Shown: positions 1 through 11,565 of the stretch, one piece after another
Numbering within the stretch: position 1 is the stretch's first letter
How the letters are laid out: each line of letters begins with the position of its first letter
From: Gentiana macrophylla
Taxonomy: Eukaryota; Streptophyta; Magnoliopsida; Gentianales; Gentianaceae
DNA length: 64,000 nt
Direction: 5' to 3'
Assembly: GCA_026214975.1 (NCBI GenBank)
Contig: CM047817.1
Coordinates: forward strand, 93,848,773-93,912,772
Translations under genes and position numbers: made by a program
Notes under the pieces: model-generated
Seen by the model: the letters and a program-made list of their open reading frames with translations, nothing else
What the model was told of the DNA's origin: nothing
Databases searched by the model: none

Positions 1-738
1 GTTGCATCTACCATCAGCTCAGTGATTGGCAAGGGAAAATCATCTTTGGGGCATGCGTTGTTCAAGTCTCGAAAATCAACGCAGACACGAATTTGCCCAT
101 TCTTCTTCTTCACGGGTACGATGCTTGAAATCCATGTTGGATATCTAACCTCATGAATGAAGCCTGCTTCAATGAGTTTGTTGACTTACTTCTTGATGAG
201 GCACGAGGTCCGGCCTAAATCTTCTTTGAGCTTGCTTCACAGGACGCGATCCCTTCTTTGCAGATAATTGATGAACGGCTACTTTTGGGTCTAGACCAGG
301 CATCTCTTTGTACGTCCATGCAAATACGTCTTTGTATTCCTGTAAAAGTTCGAAGTAGACATTTTCCTCTTCTGAAGACAAGAGGGCACTGACGAAGGTT
401 GGTCGCGGCTCATCCTGGGTGCCAAGATTGACTTCTTTCAATTCATCGATAGTGGACTCGACCCTTCTTCTAGCTCCGGGGTGCTTCTTCAAAGATCTTC
501 TTCAATTTCATCATTTCCCAAGGTGATATGATAGAGCGGAAGCCCGTTCCTTCACTTCATCAAGTTCCATGACTTCTTCTAACACCGTTCTAGTTCGGCG
601 AGGATACAATTCTTCACCGACGGTGATAATATATGAGGATCCAACGCTTTCTTCAGGCTTGGCAGAACTAGAACGGTGCATCTGGTACAAGTACATCTGG
701 TATGCAATCTGTTTGACTCTAGTGAGAGTTGAAGTCAA
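1..738 (-). pseudogene. Ty3/gypsy pol fragment (start of reverse transcriptase)
   Basis: Read on the minus strand, 492 to about 205 encodes the linker before reverse transcriptase: a VFAWTYKEMPGLDPKVA motif followed by PVKQAQRRFRPDLVP. This is a signature of large plant gypsy elements, probably Tat-like. From about 205 down to 1 the RT continues in another frame with WISSIVPVKKKNGQIRVC, VDFRDLNNACPKDDFPLP and ITELMVDA, so about one base was lost near 185-210 and the gene is broken. The stretch 493-738 holds another open minus-strand segment of the same linker region. The element continues off the left edge and is cut at about 738 by an unrelated copia end. The RT identity is clear; the lineage is inferred. 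Confidence 0.85.
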
Positions 739-1280
739 GGTGGAGATTTGTCAGTAAGGTGACTTAAACTCTGCATCCAGGTGGAACCAATCAAGACTCA
801 CCGTGTGTGATGGGCACCGAGAAGTGTATTCAATTACATGCATCGGTGGGTGGAGTCTCACGAGGCTTCAAGCAGTGGTGACTATCGGCAGGGGTGACAA
901 TCTGCTGAGTACTTGAATACAAAGAGGTCCCACATCTGTTAATTACATTATGTGATGCCTATACAAAGTGTCATTAAAAGGAGGACACGTGTAGGGGTAT
1001 TTATGGTGCATCAGACAAAGATTCCTTGCGGCTAGGGTTTGTGGATTTGTGCCTATAAATACTGATTGTTGTCTCATTATCCGAGTGTGTTGAAATCAGA
1101 AAATTCAATTGCATAATAAAATATCTCTTTTACGCCCGTGGTTTTTACCTCTCCCACTTGAGGGTTTTCCACGTTAAATCTGTGTTCTTCTTGTTTCTGT
1201 TTTCTCCTTTGATTGTTTATGTTTGATTGCTTCTGTTTCTGTTTCTTGCATCTGAAGTTATCTCCATCTGTTTTATAACA
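737..1280 (+). repeat. copia-type polypurine tract and 3' LTR remnant
   Basis: A polypurine run (AAGGTGGAGATT, 737-748) sits directly before a TGTCAG start at 749, as at the 3' LTR of copia elements. Inside are a TATA-like CCTATAAATA (about 1052-1061), a likely polyadenylation region, and a CTCCCACTTGAGGGTTTTCC segment typical of copia LTR 3' parts. The proposed end is ATAACA at 1280, giving an LTR of about 532 bp. The flanks 744-748 and 1281-1285 do not match, so this is a truncated element's LTR rather than a clean solo LTR. The right boundary is uncertain. Confidence 0.55.
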
Positions 1281-1620
1281 GAAATTTTATCCAAAAAATT
1301 AATAGCAACACCCGAACCGAGCTCGAGCTCGATCACGAGCCGAGCCGGACGGACGGCGGCGCGCGCGCGTGTGGAATTATCTAAGTCCTCCCTCCTGCAC
1401 AAAAGTGCCTTGCCCCTTGGGGCACATCTATAAGAGCATACACTATCTCTTATTACTTGAGCTCACAAGCCTCAAGTTACCTATGTGGGAGAATGGGGTG
1501 AGGTCCTCCCTTCAACACCCATCTCCTGCATATTTTCTACCAACTTTAGCCATTAATTTCTCATTCACCCGACATCCGAATCGAGTGATTCAAAAGCCCA
1601 TCATCAACTACTCCGTATGG
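1281..1620. other. Intergenic, with a short GC-rich tract
   Basis: No gene is recognisable. Bases 1318-1373 form a CpG-rich island of GAGC/GGAC/GCGC repeats inside otherwise AT-rich DNA. The rest may be part of the neighbouring copia LTR, but no boundary can be fixed. Confidence 0.4.
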
Positions 1621-1639
1621 AGTATTTAATGATATCATA

Positions 1640-2640
1640 AACTCTCGATGACTTACATCGGAGCCTATCCGTAAATCGTGCTAAAGTTGACTATTCAACC
1701 CTTCAAAAAGGGCTTTTTCTCCAACAATCCCCCACATGAATTAAAATTAATGCAAATGCAAATGCAGACTCTGAAGAGAAGTCAGACGGAAAAATATTGC
1801 ATCGGAGAGGTAGCTTCGGCCTTGAACTCCGCTTTAGTGAAGTACTATCGAATTTACTCACTAATCAGTGAACTAGGTCTTGAACTGCTCACCTTTAGTG
1901 TAAACCAAGACAATAGCACTCACACAATATTTCCCTAGCACCTTTCGGTTCTCATGGTTGTGTCCGTCTCGGCCCTGGACAACAGTTGGTGTCAGAAAAT
2001 GCTTTAGAGAATTCAAGCCTCAAAATTCTCATAGAAGTGGCCCTACTTCGCACTTACATAGGTGACCTCTTATCAAGGGTATTCTGCCCTACCCCACTTG
2101 AATATCAAGATATAGGAATCATTAAAAGCTAAGCTTAACCTCACACCCTCTGCAGATAGCACTTTTATTCTCTCGAGAATGGGTAAGTCTTTGGACTGCC
2201 TCTATAGCTTAGTTGTCCCTTTTGAACCATGATCTTGAGATCTCCAGTCAACATGGTTGGGTTGCCATTACAAGGAAACATGCGTAATAGGCTTCAGTCC
2301 CATTCCGGTTGTCAAGATTGACATCTGATCTCTAGCTGAACCTTTTGTAAGCGGATCCGCAAGATTCTCCTTCGATTGCATATAATCGATGGAAATCAAA
2401 CCATTAGAGATCAATTATTTAATGATATTGTGTCTCCGGCATATATGTGTCGAGACTTACCATTATACATACTATTTTGTGCCCTTCTTATAGACAACTC
2501 ACTACGCGAGTGTGTATGTCGATAGCAGATACTCGTATGGAATATCCTTAAGGAAATTCCTATGCCATTCAACTTCTTCTTTGTGGTATAGTAGTCGTTC
2601 AGGTTGTTAAATTTGATTTACTACATAATGCAAATTAAAC
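1640..2640 (-). mobile_element. 3' end of a decayed copia element (family A, copy 1)
   Basis: The minus strand carries the end of a copia RNase H. Around 2340-2372 it reads ENLADPLTKG, the motif that closes copia polyproteins, and around 2440-2600 there are pieces resembling the HRNFLKDIP and RRAQNSMYNGKSRHI region. This is followed (2340 down to 1930) by an untranslated region, then LTR sequence beginning near 1928 (TATTGTGTGAGTGC). Many stops and frameshifts are present. The 1800-2250 segment matches, in inverse orientation, 12200-12535 plus 13650-13790, including the TGGACACAACCATGAGAAC stretch, so both belong to one family. Confidence 0.65.
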
Positions 2641-3669
2641 AATGGGTATTAGATGGTCGATTATCATCGAAAATGCAGAAGCAACATGCAATTGTCATAA
2701 CATAATATTACAATTAAGCAGTTTAATATCTAATTCGTAATCATATATTGCTTTTCTCTTACTAGCATTTTGTTTTCTAAATTGACAATGATGTTTCCTA
2801 TTACTAGGATATTTTATTATCGTAATCTTACTCATGTTTCTTTCATGCTACTAGATGTCTTGGGATTTTTGTGCCACATGCAACCAAATATGACACTTAA
2901 CAAATCCAGAGGATCACCGGGAAGAGTAGAAATAAAAGAAATCACACTCATGAAATTATATTACATACGTGTACTTTTATGACATTGTTTAACCTATTTA
3001 TTTAGGGATGATTTATTACCGATAACGTTATGGGGTGACATGGCAAAAAATGAAGGCAAAATGCTCAAGTCACTTGCAGATGATAGGCGCATTATAAGCG
3101 ATCACGAATCTACAAAGTAGTTATTTTCGAGGTACTTTCAATATTACAGATTATGGAATTCTATTGTGTTTCAAATCTATTCACAAACAAATAATAATTC
3201 ATACAAAGTTTCATTATCCACATAAAAAACATCATGGCAATTTACCAAGATCAACAAAATTCTATCTAACTTTTACTTCTAACGGCTTTGCGGGTGTTTG
3301 GCAATTAAACATGTCATTCTCATCAACACTTCATATTGCTCCGAAAGGCAAAGAAAATCGAATGTTACAGGAATGGTAAATTTATTATAGGTTTTGATTA
3401 CTATTATTTTTTAAGAGGTTTTTGACGTTTTTAATTTGTTTTTGAAATAAATAAATTGATTATTCATTGATTTCTTTTTAGTATAGTAGGTTTTCGGCGT
3501 GTTTTTTTGGGTTTTTTTTGTAGGAATATGAATTGCATATAGATAAGGTTGGGTGACTTTTTTTTGGGTCAAAATATGAAAGAATAATTTTCTATTTTTT
3601 CAATTTGATTTGAAGAGTAATTAAATGTTTATTTATTTCATTGATTGAATGAATTTTTTCCAACAACTA
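2641..3669. other. Intergenic, no gene seen
   Basis: AT-rich sequence with only short chance reading frames. No repeat boundary, RNA gene or protein motif was recognised. Confidence 0.5.
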
Positions 3670-3712
3670 TCTATATCTATATCTATATCTATATCTATAT
3701 CTATATATATTT
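3669..3712. repeat. (TATATC)n microsatellite
   Basis: About six copies of CTATAT lie between 3669 and 3712. It may be the 5' tip of the proposed Helitron or merely flank it. Confidence 0.8.
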
Positions 3713-3978
3713 GAAAGGATGATTTAACCCGATTACCTGGAAATAAGAACCAAACCCGTAAAATAAACCGATGTATACCCGTTCTTATCAACATGTGCAT
3801 CCTTTGTACAACTCATTTCCTAAATTCGTGCAACCACTCCAGAAAATCTCGACGAAAGCCTTATGAAATCTCAAAATCAAGATCGCTCTAACAATCTCAA
3901 TTGAAAATCAGTCACTCAAATTTCAAATCCTTTTATAGTCAGATTTTCGTGGATCACATCATATCTGCAACAAACCCC

Positions 3979-4047
3979 ATGGATAATCAGTCTTCCAAGA
4001 TTTATACACTTACTCCTCCGAAATGTTATTGCTCATTAGTTAAAGAG
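3979..4047 (+). pseudogene. Exon-like fragment resembling the start of a GRF-type zinc-finger protein
   Basis: From ATG at 3979 the frame reads MDNQSSKIY followed by PPKCYCSLVKE and then an AG|GTAAAA splice-donor-like sequence at 4047/4048. A short N-terminus with a CxC pair at this position is seen in small plant GRF-zinc-finger proteins, but the rest of the finger is not found downstream. A pyrimidine-poor TTGCAG acceptor-like site occurs at about 4383. It could equally be chance. No function is claimed. Confidence 0.25.
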
Positions 4048-5182
4048 GTAAAATTTACAGTAATTTATCATTTTGGTCGACTGATATGATTTAAAATCAG
4101 TGATTTGCCTTAAATCAGGATTTCTTTTTTTCATATCTAAAGTAATTTCATAGTTTTTTTTTCTCTTCATGTTGTCCCATTATCTTTTTGTCCTACTTGA
4201 TGACTGAATGCTACATTCTTCTGATTCATGACTTCATATTAGCTAATGCTTTGGCAATGAATATTGATGCAAAATGATATGTATTTCTTATTCAACGTGT
4301 AAAGAAGTTTTCATTTTTTGTTGTCTTTATTTTATAACGTGCACCAATTTTCATCAAATTTGTAGATTTTTGAATTGGATGTTGCAGATATACCGCTCGA
4401 GAGAATGCTGCTGAGAAGCTATTTAAGAATTCTGAATTAGGGTCTGAGAGTTGTGGTCAATGAAGATAAATCTGAATTCCGGATTGATTCTTGAGTGAGT
4501 AATATCTGATTAATACTTATGATGTAAGATTCTTATCCGGATTGTTCCTTTTCATAGGGCTTCTTCTTTTCCATTATCTCATTATATTCAATTTAATGTT
4601 TAGTTGTATAGTTTTTTTAATGCTCCGTAGAATTTCGTCTCTATAAGAGTTCTTTAGTTTATCTAAAGCTTAAACTATCCGAACTCATGGGTTTTCGATT
4701 CAGATGTTGATACTTACTTTCCTGCTATGTGTTGATCAGAATTCATGTAATATTCATGGATATAGTGTTTATTTGTTTGAGTCTTATTTATTGATTCTCA
4801 TTTTCGGTGATGTAGGTGGTGGTATGACATATGCACAAGATTGAGTTGGACATTGAGGGAGAGAGGTGCGAGGAAGACATGGGTGCTAACGATGAATCAG
4901 AGGGCGTCGACGCAAATATTGTATTGGGAGACCCCATACTTGAATTTGATTATGTTTTTTTAGGAGCATGGGTACACAATATTTGCTAATGAAAAAACTT
5001 TGTTTCGGACTAAGCATTTTGTATTATCACCTCCCATATTTTCTAATTGTAAAGATTCCAAAGAGACTTCATTGAAATCATTCATTTCGTCTTGCATGAT
5101 TTTTTGTTCTACTCCTTTCATTCATGTCCCCTTGCTGCGGTTCCTCCACAGAGGCGTCGACAGCGGAGAACCATTCTCACGA

Positions 5183-5283
5183 ATGTTGCATTGTTGTTGA
5201 TAATAGAAATTCTTCGATTTCCGGAGAGCCCATTGGCAGGTATGTTGCATTGTTGTTGATAATAGAAATTCTTCGATATCCGG
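5183..5283. repeat. Short tandem duplication (42-bp unit, 59-bp offset)
   Basis: A 42-base segment beginning ATGTTGCATTGTTGTTGATA occurs at 5183-5224 and again at 5242-5283, with one difference near the end (GATTTCCGG versus GATATCCGG). The 17-base spacer ends in an AGGTATG. The sequence is not microsatellite-like, so it looks like a local duplication. Confidence 0.85.
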
Positions 5284-7974
5284 CCTTCTATCCGCACACT
5301 CTCACCTTCTAATTTCTGGTGAAAGTGAAGAGAAAAAAAAGGTCATGTTTCCTGTTTTTCTCCATTATTATCGACAATTTGTCACTTTTTGTTTGATTCA
5401 TAATGGGGCTCATTTGGTACGTTTGCTCGGTGATTTTTCTTTTCTTTTCAACCCCTATCTCTCCTTGAATTTTTTACAATGTTTATCTTATTTGATAAGA
5501 TATTACTGTTAGTGTTAATGAACATCTTGGAGCCATTAATCAAGCACACTCAATCTTAAACCTATACTAATTTGTTTTATTTCTTATTGTAGTTGTGGGT
5601 GGTGGTTGGGTTCGTTTTGAAGTCTCAGAATCACCATAGCGTTGGAAAACTCAACTCAAAAGGGGAAAGATTCATGTGCTTAAGATCTTACTCCCATTGT
5701 CTAAGGAAATTTACAAGATTGTTCATGTCTTCATGACTATTGCGCCGGCCATCGTCTTATTATCATGCAGGTAGAATACATTCTCTTTCTTAGCTTTGAG
5801 TTTATTGCTGGTCATATGTGCAAATCATGTTTATTAATTAGTTTCCTTTGTAAATATGTGATATTTATGCGTGAAAAATCGAGCATGTGGGACTTCCGGA
5901 ACAGAGTAAACACTTTCCAACATGCTTTCGACAACGGATGTTGATCATACAATAACTGCTATTGAAAAGGAGAACATCTTTCAACATCTAAAGGAAACAT
6001 GTTTAAGCTCTTAGATTTCAAATTATTGGCAGGAAAGGAGTTGGAAATGGATTAGTGGTTGATGTCTTCCTTTTTTTGTTTTGAATTTTTTTTTCCGGTG
6101 AGACAAGACGTTACATTTTCTATGCTAAGATGTCTTTCGAATTGTTTCTCTTGAAGAGTATTCCAGTGTAACAATATTTTTTCTCATTTTTTGTTGTATC
6201 ATGGATGACGTTTTACGGTAACATGGTTCAATGTGTAATATTTTCACTTCCGGTTAGTTTTTTCGTTTGTTTTTTTTTTTTCACTTACGGTAACATGGTT
6301 TAATGTGTCAAACATGAAAGACTATCATTAGTGTTGTTGTTTATTTTAAATTTGGCCAACATGTTAAGAGTAGTTGTTGTCCTTCACTTTTGTTCATCTT
6401 CGTATGGGTGACTGCCAACATGCATGTTTGAGGCTGAAATATATGTCCTCAGGAGGTGAATCTTAAAGCTCTTGCTGCTTTGTGAAAGGATTTATAGTTT
6501 CAGTTAATTTAATGCTCTTGCGGTCTTGCCTTTGTGAAAGGCTTTAGAGTTATAGATGTGTGCTTCTTTATGGATAATTGGATACCATAGGAAATTGCTT
6601 TTTAATTGCTTTTCTTATTTAACCGCACCTAATGTTTTTACAATTTTGAAGTTAATCCTTTTTCTAAGCTATATAATGAACAAGTTTTTAGGTAAATCAC
6701 CCTTCATTTTCGATGATAGTTATAACTTTTTGGGAGATGCCTTTTGATTCATTGTGATTTTTGACTAATACTAATTGGTTTTCTTTATTGATCTATTTTT
6801 AACTTCTCATGTTGATCTGTGGAATTTCATGGTTCGACATGGTCGTTGTTTGACCCTTTACCCCTTACCTATTTGGATTTCGAACATCGAATTTACTTGC
6901 ATGGTTTACTTCACCGAAAAAATTCAACGCTTTCGAGAGTTGTTGGAATGAATGTAAGTCTTCGCTATTGCTTTGAATTTGGCTTGATCTGCGTGATCAT
7001 TTAAAAATGATTTTGCTACTCCCGAATACTTATTGATTTGTTGCGGTAACCTCGCTTTATTCTCATGTATAATCGAGGGAATTCGTTCATTACTGATGCA
7101 TCTCTTTCTTAGCTCCCGCTTGAAACTAATTAGGTCTGATATTTGTCTTCCCGCAAATTACGTCCATTGATTTTCTAAGTATTCGAATAATCCAATGAAC
7201 GGAATAGAGCTTCATATACCGCTCATGTTAATAAGAATCGACTTATTTCCGGCTCATTTCATGGCGTTATAAGTATCGTTCTTGATTAGATGTTGTCGGA
7301 GATTGGGACGTGGCTTCTTCTTAGTTAGCCCGTTCTTGATTTTTTATGCGGCGTTGAACCTGATAAACGTTTAATCTTTCATGTTTGGTAACCTTATGTG
7401 ATATTTAATTTTAGTTGCAAAGAGACATACGAGGCTCTGACATCATTTGAGGTACTTCAAATTGACAGTGTATGGTGTAATAATGTGCAAGTGGGTTGTT
7501 GTTACCTTATACTCTACATAAGATCTCCGGCTAATGAAATAGTGCATTTTTTTCCCATATGTTCAGCTGATGTCTTCTGTTTCATATAATTAGGTATCTG
7601 ACATATTAAGAAGGCAAAAAAGAGAAGCCAAAAAAGAGGTTTGCACCCATCTTTGCTATTGGGAAGCCATTTGCTTTTGCCCCTATTATAGAAGTTCTTG
7701 ACACTTGAGGATTCATCTCAATTATCATTACCTCTCCATCAACATAGTAGATGGAAAATTGAACATGTCGTACTTATGAACAACTTGACATTTCATTGGT
7801 ATCTTATTTGATGTTATTGATTACAATGGAATATTCGTATTTGCACTGAAGTTTTATTTATAATTTGCTATTCACTAATTATTATCTTTTCATGTGTGTA
7901 AAATTGAATATCCGTAGTATAGATTCATTTATATTTAATCTTTATCGCCGTGCATCACACGGGTAAAAGGCTAG

Positions 7975-9134
7975 TTTAATAAGAAGAAAGAGTGTTTTAA
8001 CGGGCCTTTGTTTACACTTATCATAATTTTATTTTATTTGATTATTGTGAGTATTACATTTATCTCACACACTCACACTTATATTTTCTTAAATTGAATA
8101 TATGCAGGAAAAACAAAAATGACAAAAAAAGGCTCCCAAAATTGAGTACTACCAAAAAAAGAGACCAACCAAAAGAAATAAACCTAAGCGACATAGTACT
8201 CAATAAACAGTCACTTTCTAAGGTAAATCGATTTGTATACAATCATTTAAATCACATAATATGTCTTATAATTGTCATTCCAGTACAGGGTGTATACTAT
8301 CAGTTCTCAGCAACAGTCGTAGAGGTCAAAATTATTAATAACCTTTGGTACAACTCATGCATGCATGGAATGTAAAAGCAAAGAATATGAGGACCGAGTG
8401 GCTGGCAATGTTTTAATTGTGGCAACTTTGGAATAAAACAACAACCAAGGTTCGCTAAATTAGTATTATTTTGCTTAACCAAAAAAAAAATACAACTAAC
8501 AACAATTTGCTTTTGTCTAATAACTTATTTATTACTTATGCACATTACTAATATATGATGAACATACACACACAGGAAAACGGCAACTCCTACTGCTATG
8601 ATAAGCTGAGTAGTCCCAATACAGAAGAATACAAGTTCTTATTCAGATTCAATGGGCACATGGATTATACTAATGATACACCAAAGTTGATTGCAGAGGT
8701 TGTGCAAAAATCTACAATCCAAGGCTCGACTGATCAAAAGTTGCTTGAAGATACTGACAAGAAATCTTTGGAAGAACCTGAAAAGTTACAAGCACATCCT
8801 CGGTGAAAATAAACAAAAGAAAGAAAAGTCGGGTTAATGCAAGCAATGACAACAGTCCAATTCACATTGAAGACGACGAGTTGATTGGAACAATAAGACA
8901 GAAAATCAGGCTTTCGAAAATAAAACAAGAAAAAGATTGAGTTACTGAATAAAAGTTGGGTTTTATTTGGGTTTTATTTACACTATCTTGGTTGTAACGT
9001 TTATGGTTGATGATATATTGACGCTCATTTTATTATATCAATTTTTTATGGAGTATTTTTTCCTTAAGGATTAATGTTTTATGAGTTTTATTTTATTTTA
9101 TTTTCCTTTATACTATATATTCAAGTATAGTGCA
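7975..9134. other. Inter-Helitron segment with unrecognised short reading frames
   Basis: Two lysine-rich open stretches (about 8094-8222 and 8576-8805 on the plus strand) are flanked by sequences resembling splice sites, for example ATGCAG before 8107 and CTAAGGT at 8219. The second encodes a segment with YKFLFRFNGHMDYTNDTPKL and then an acidic/lysine tail that continues in another frame to about 8938. I do not recognise a family. It could be a captured or degenerate host exon set. No start, function or complete gene can be supported. Confidence 0.3.
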
Positions 9135-9452
9135 TCTATACTAATAAACCAAAATTCGCGGTAAAATTACATTATGAAGACCAAGTTTTTATTTAAATGA
9201 AATTGAAATATACACACGCACACACACATTTTATCCCCACTAGGTTAAGAGCTCGAAACATTCAGGTTAAGAGCCACAGTAATTACTACTGGGCCAATTT
9301 TGTTGGCTTTGCAAGACTAATTTAAATCAACAACAAGACATGTATTACAAATTCAAAAATTAACCCCAGCAATATATAACAAATAATAAACACTACAACA
9401 ACAATAAACACATTAAAGACACGCCACGTGCAACGCACGTGTCTTTTACTAG
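9135..9452 (+). mobile_element. 318-bp mini-Helitron
   Basis: The element starts with TCTATACTAATAAA after A9134, a classic plant Helitron 5' end. It finishes with a near-perfect hairpin CACGTGC-aa-CGCACGTG, a short spacer (TCTTTTA) and CTAG at 9449-9452, followed by T9453. All expected terminal features are present (A|TC...hairpin...CTAG|T), and no target duplication is needed. It is far too short to encode Rep/helicase, so it must have been mobilised in trans. Confidence 0.75.
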
Positions 9453-9472
9453 TATGCTTAAAAAGCAAAAGA

Positions 9473-9634
9473 TTTGTGTGGTATGCCTCAAAACAATAAC
9501 ATTTGAAAAATATGCTTGAAAAGCATTTCGTTACGTATTCGCTACCGAATTGCTACGTAATAGCTAAGTAATCGCTACGAATTGCTTTACAGGCAAAATT
9601 TTCAAATGTTATCTTTTGAGGCATACCACACAAA
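9473..9634. mobile_element. Foldback MITE with ~36-bp inverted repeats
   Basis: The left arm 9473-9509 (TTTGTGTGGTATGCCTCAAA and following) is the inverse complement of the right arm 9599-9634 with very few mismatches. The loop (9510-9598) itself contains repeated GCTACG/ATTGCTACG pieces. No clear target duplication is visible at the ends, so the superfamily is undetermined. Confidence 0.75.
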
Positions 9635-9700
9635 TAAACAACTTTTTAATCATATTTTTTCAAGATTCCCATAATATAATGACCACTTGAACCAAAAAAA

Positions 9701-9705
<5 letters not shown>

Positions 9706-9779
<74 letters not shown>
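9706..9779. repeat. (TA)n microsatellite
   Basis: About 35 uninterrupted TA units. Long tyrosine/isoleucine reading frames on both strands here are artefacts of this repeat. Confidence 0.97.
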
Positions 9780-9780
<1 letters not shown>

Positions 9781-10127
9781 TTGGTCTAAAACCCGTGCAT
9801 AATGCACTAGACGGCTCAACTTCTTTAAACATATTGTCAAGGACGGTCCGACATGTGACTCAACATGCACGACCGGACCGAAATCCGGATTAGTCGGACC
9901 AGCTGGAGTTACGGATACCGGGGATTTAAGCAAAAAAAGGACATCCGACATGTAATTAGTTAACATAAAAATAAGAACTTACAAAGCAATATGATTGTAA
10001 AACCACAAAATAAAATGACGACATCATGCTTATGACGATCCGAGACACGTTATCACAATCCTTATATTACTTACAATATCTACTTCAATATAAACTTCAA
10101 ATCCGTGATCTGCATTATAATCATACC
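9780..10127. other. Intergenic; possible eroded Helitron terminus at 9787-9812
   Basis: An ACCCGTGCATAATGCACTAG stretch at about 9790 contains a GTGCAT-ATGCAC hairpin like Helitron 3' ends but lacks a clean terminus. The remaining sequence (CGGACC-rich, 9840-9905) is unassigned. Confidence 0.3.
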
Positions 10128-10800
10128 AAAAAAAACTTCCAAAATTCAAAATTATTATTCAAATTCTTGTTTCCTTTTACTTGACATTCCAAAAATAATG
10201 TATTGAATTCATAATTACTATTCAAATTCATATTTTATTTTACTTGAAATTCCAAAAATACTACATTGAATTAATAATTATAATTCAAATCCTTATTTCC
10301 TTTCACTTATCTTCAATTATTTCCTTTTACTTGTTATTCCAAAAATATTGCATTAAGTTAATAATTATTATTCAAATTCAAAATTCAAAATTCATATTTT
10401 TATTTCCTCTTACTTGAGATGCAAAAAATATTTCATTAAATTCATAATTATTATTCAAACTCAAAATTCAAATTCTTATTTAGTTTTATTGGGGATTTCA
10501 AAAAAATTTCATCAATTTCAAAATTATTCATTGATATATAATTATTATTCAAATTCAAAATCCAAAATTCAAATATTTATTTCCTTTCACTTGAGATTCC
10601 AAAAATACTGCATTGAATGCAAAATTATTATTTAAATTCAAAATTCCAATTCTTATTTCCTTTTACTTAAGATTTTAAAATTTTAGCATTAATTTCGTAA
10701 TTATTCACGGATATATAATTATTATTCAAAATTCAAAATAATTTTTATTTCCTTTTATTTGAGATTCCAAAAATACTGCATTAAATGCATAATTAGTTGA
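10128..10800. repeat. AT-rich degenerate minisatellite
   Basis: About eight imperfect copies of a 65-100-bp unit are present. Each holds TTATTTCCTTTTACTTGAGA, then TCCAAAAATACTGCATTGAA, then ATAATTATTATTCAAATTC. Copies can be followed by the TTCCAAAAAT core at about 10186, 10250, 10335, 10595 and 10765, with diverged versions at 10424, 10498 and 10670. Unit length varies because the ATTCAAAATTCAAAA part expands and contracts. Confidence 0.8.
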
Positions 10801-11565
10801 GTACCTTGGGGTTAGCTGGTAATTGACTATGATATCACCTATAACGCCATAAAATTTAGGCTTAGCAGCGTTATTGGAGGCATAATGTATCCATTTAACA
10901 ATTTAGATTATTCGCTTTTTCTTGATCTCAGAATGGTTAAGGCGGTCCAACAACCTCTGTAAAGTTTAGGAAATTTAAGCTCCTAACCCCACCTTGTTAA
11001 AACCTCAGAGCAAAGAAAACTCAAAGGAAAAAATCTACTATGAGGAAAGAGTACGATGTTCATTGCTAAGTCAAAATAAAGGGGAAAACCCACCGAAAGA
11101 CCCTAAGCTAAAATCTCCAAGTGAATTTGTTATTTTTTGTTCCCACCCACAGGAATCACTTTCTTCTTTTTGATCTCCTGGATCATTGTGCGAAGTGTGA
11201 GACTCGTCTCAGTATCTAGAGTATTAAGATGTGGAGTAAGTTTTCTTGTTTGTCCACACAAAGCTAGGCTTCAGCTTTTGTTCTATAGGGAGGACCCAAA
11301 AACCATGCTCTGATTCCCCATAAACGGACAACCTTTTTTCTTCACTGACATCATCCTCCTCATCTTCAGTGTCTTCTCTATCCTTAGTCAAGAAAGTGAT
11401 TTTAGAATTTTTTTACCTCCAAAAGACAAAGGTCGTGACAAAAACGGTTTATTGATGTTAGCTAAGTGAACCTCTGGAATAAAGTTAAATTCATTAGAGG
11501 ATGACAGACGCAAATTAAGGCGATTCTCAATTTTCATCTTATCATCCACATGAAACGTGATCATA
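10801..11565. other. Unassigned region
   Basis: No complete gene. On the minus strand around 11400-11230 there is an acidic open stretch (EDTEDEEDDVSEEKR) followed by SVYGESEHGFWVLPIEQKLK. I cannot assign it to a family. It resembles a transposon- or host-exon fragment rather than a functional gene. Confidence 0.3.

Larger units (their letters stand above)
3670..7974 (+). mobile_element. Candidate non-autonomous Helitron (HelA)
   Basis: The 3' end is good: at 7947-7974 there is a short hairpin (CCGTG-catca-CACGG), a spacer, then CTAG followed by T at 7975, the usual plant Helitron terminus and target base. The proposed 5' end is TC at 3670 after A3669, within a TATATC microsatellite, and is much less certain. 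No Rep/helicase motifs were seen inside, so the element would be non-autonomous. The interior has exon-like islands between AT-rich intron-like DNA, which would fit gene-fragment capture, but only one island has a hint of homology. Confidence 0.45.

Noticed and set aside
9646..9966. Long frames on both strands rich in Tyr/Ile
   Set aside because: They translate a (TA)n microsatellite; the same applies to 51760-52011.
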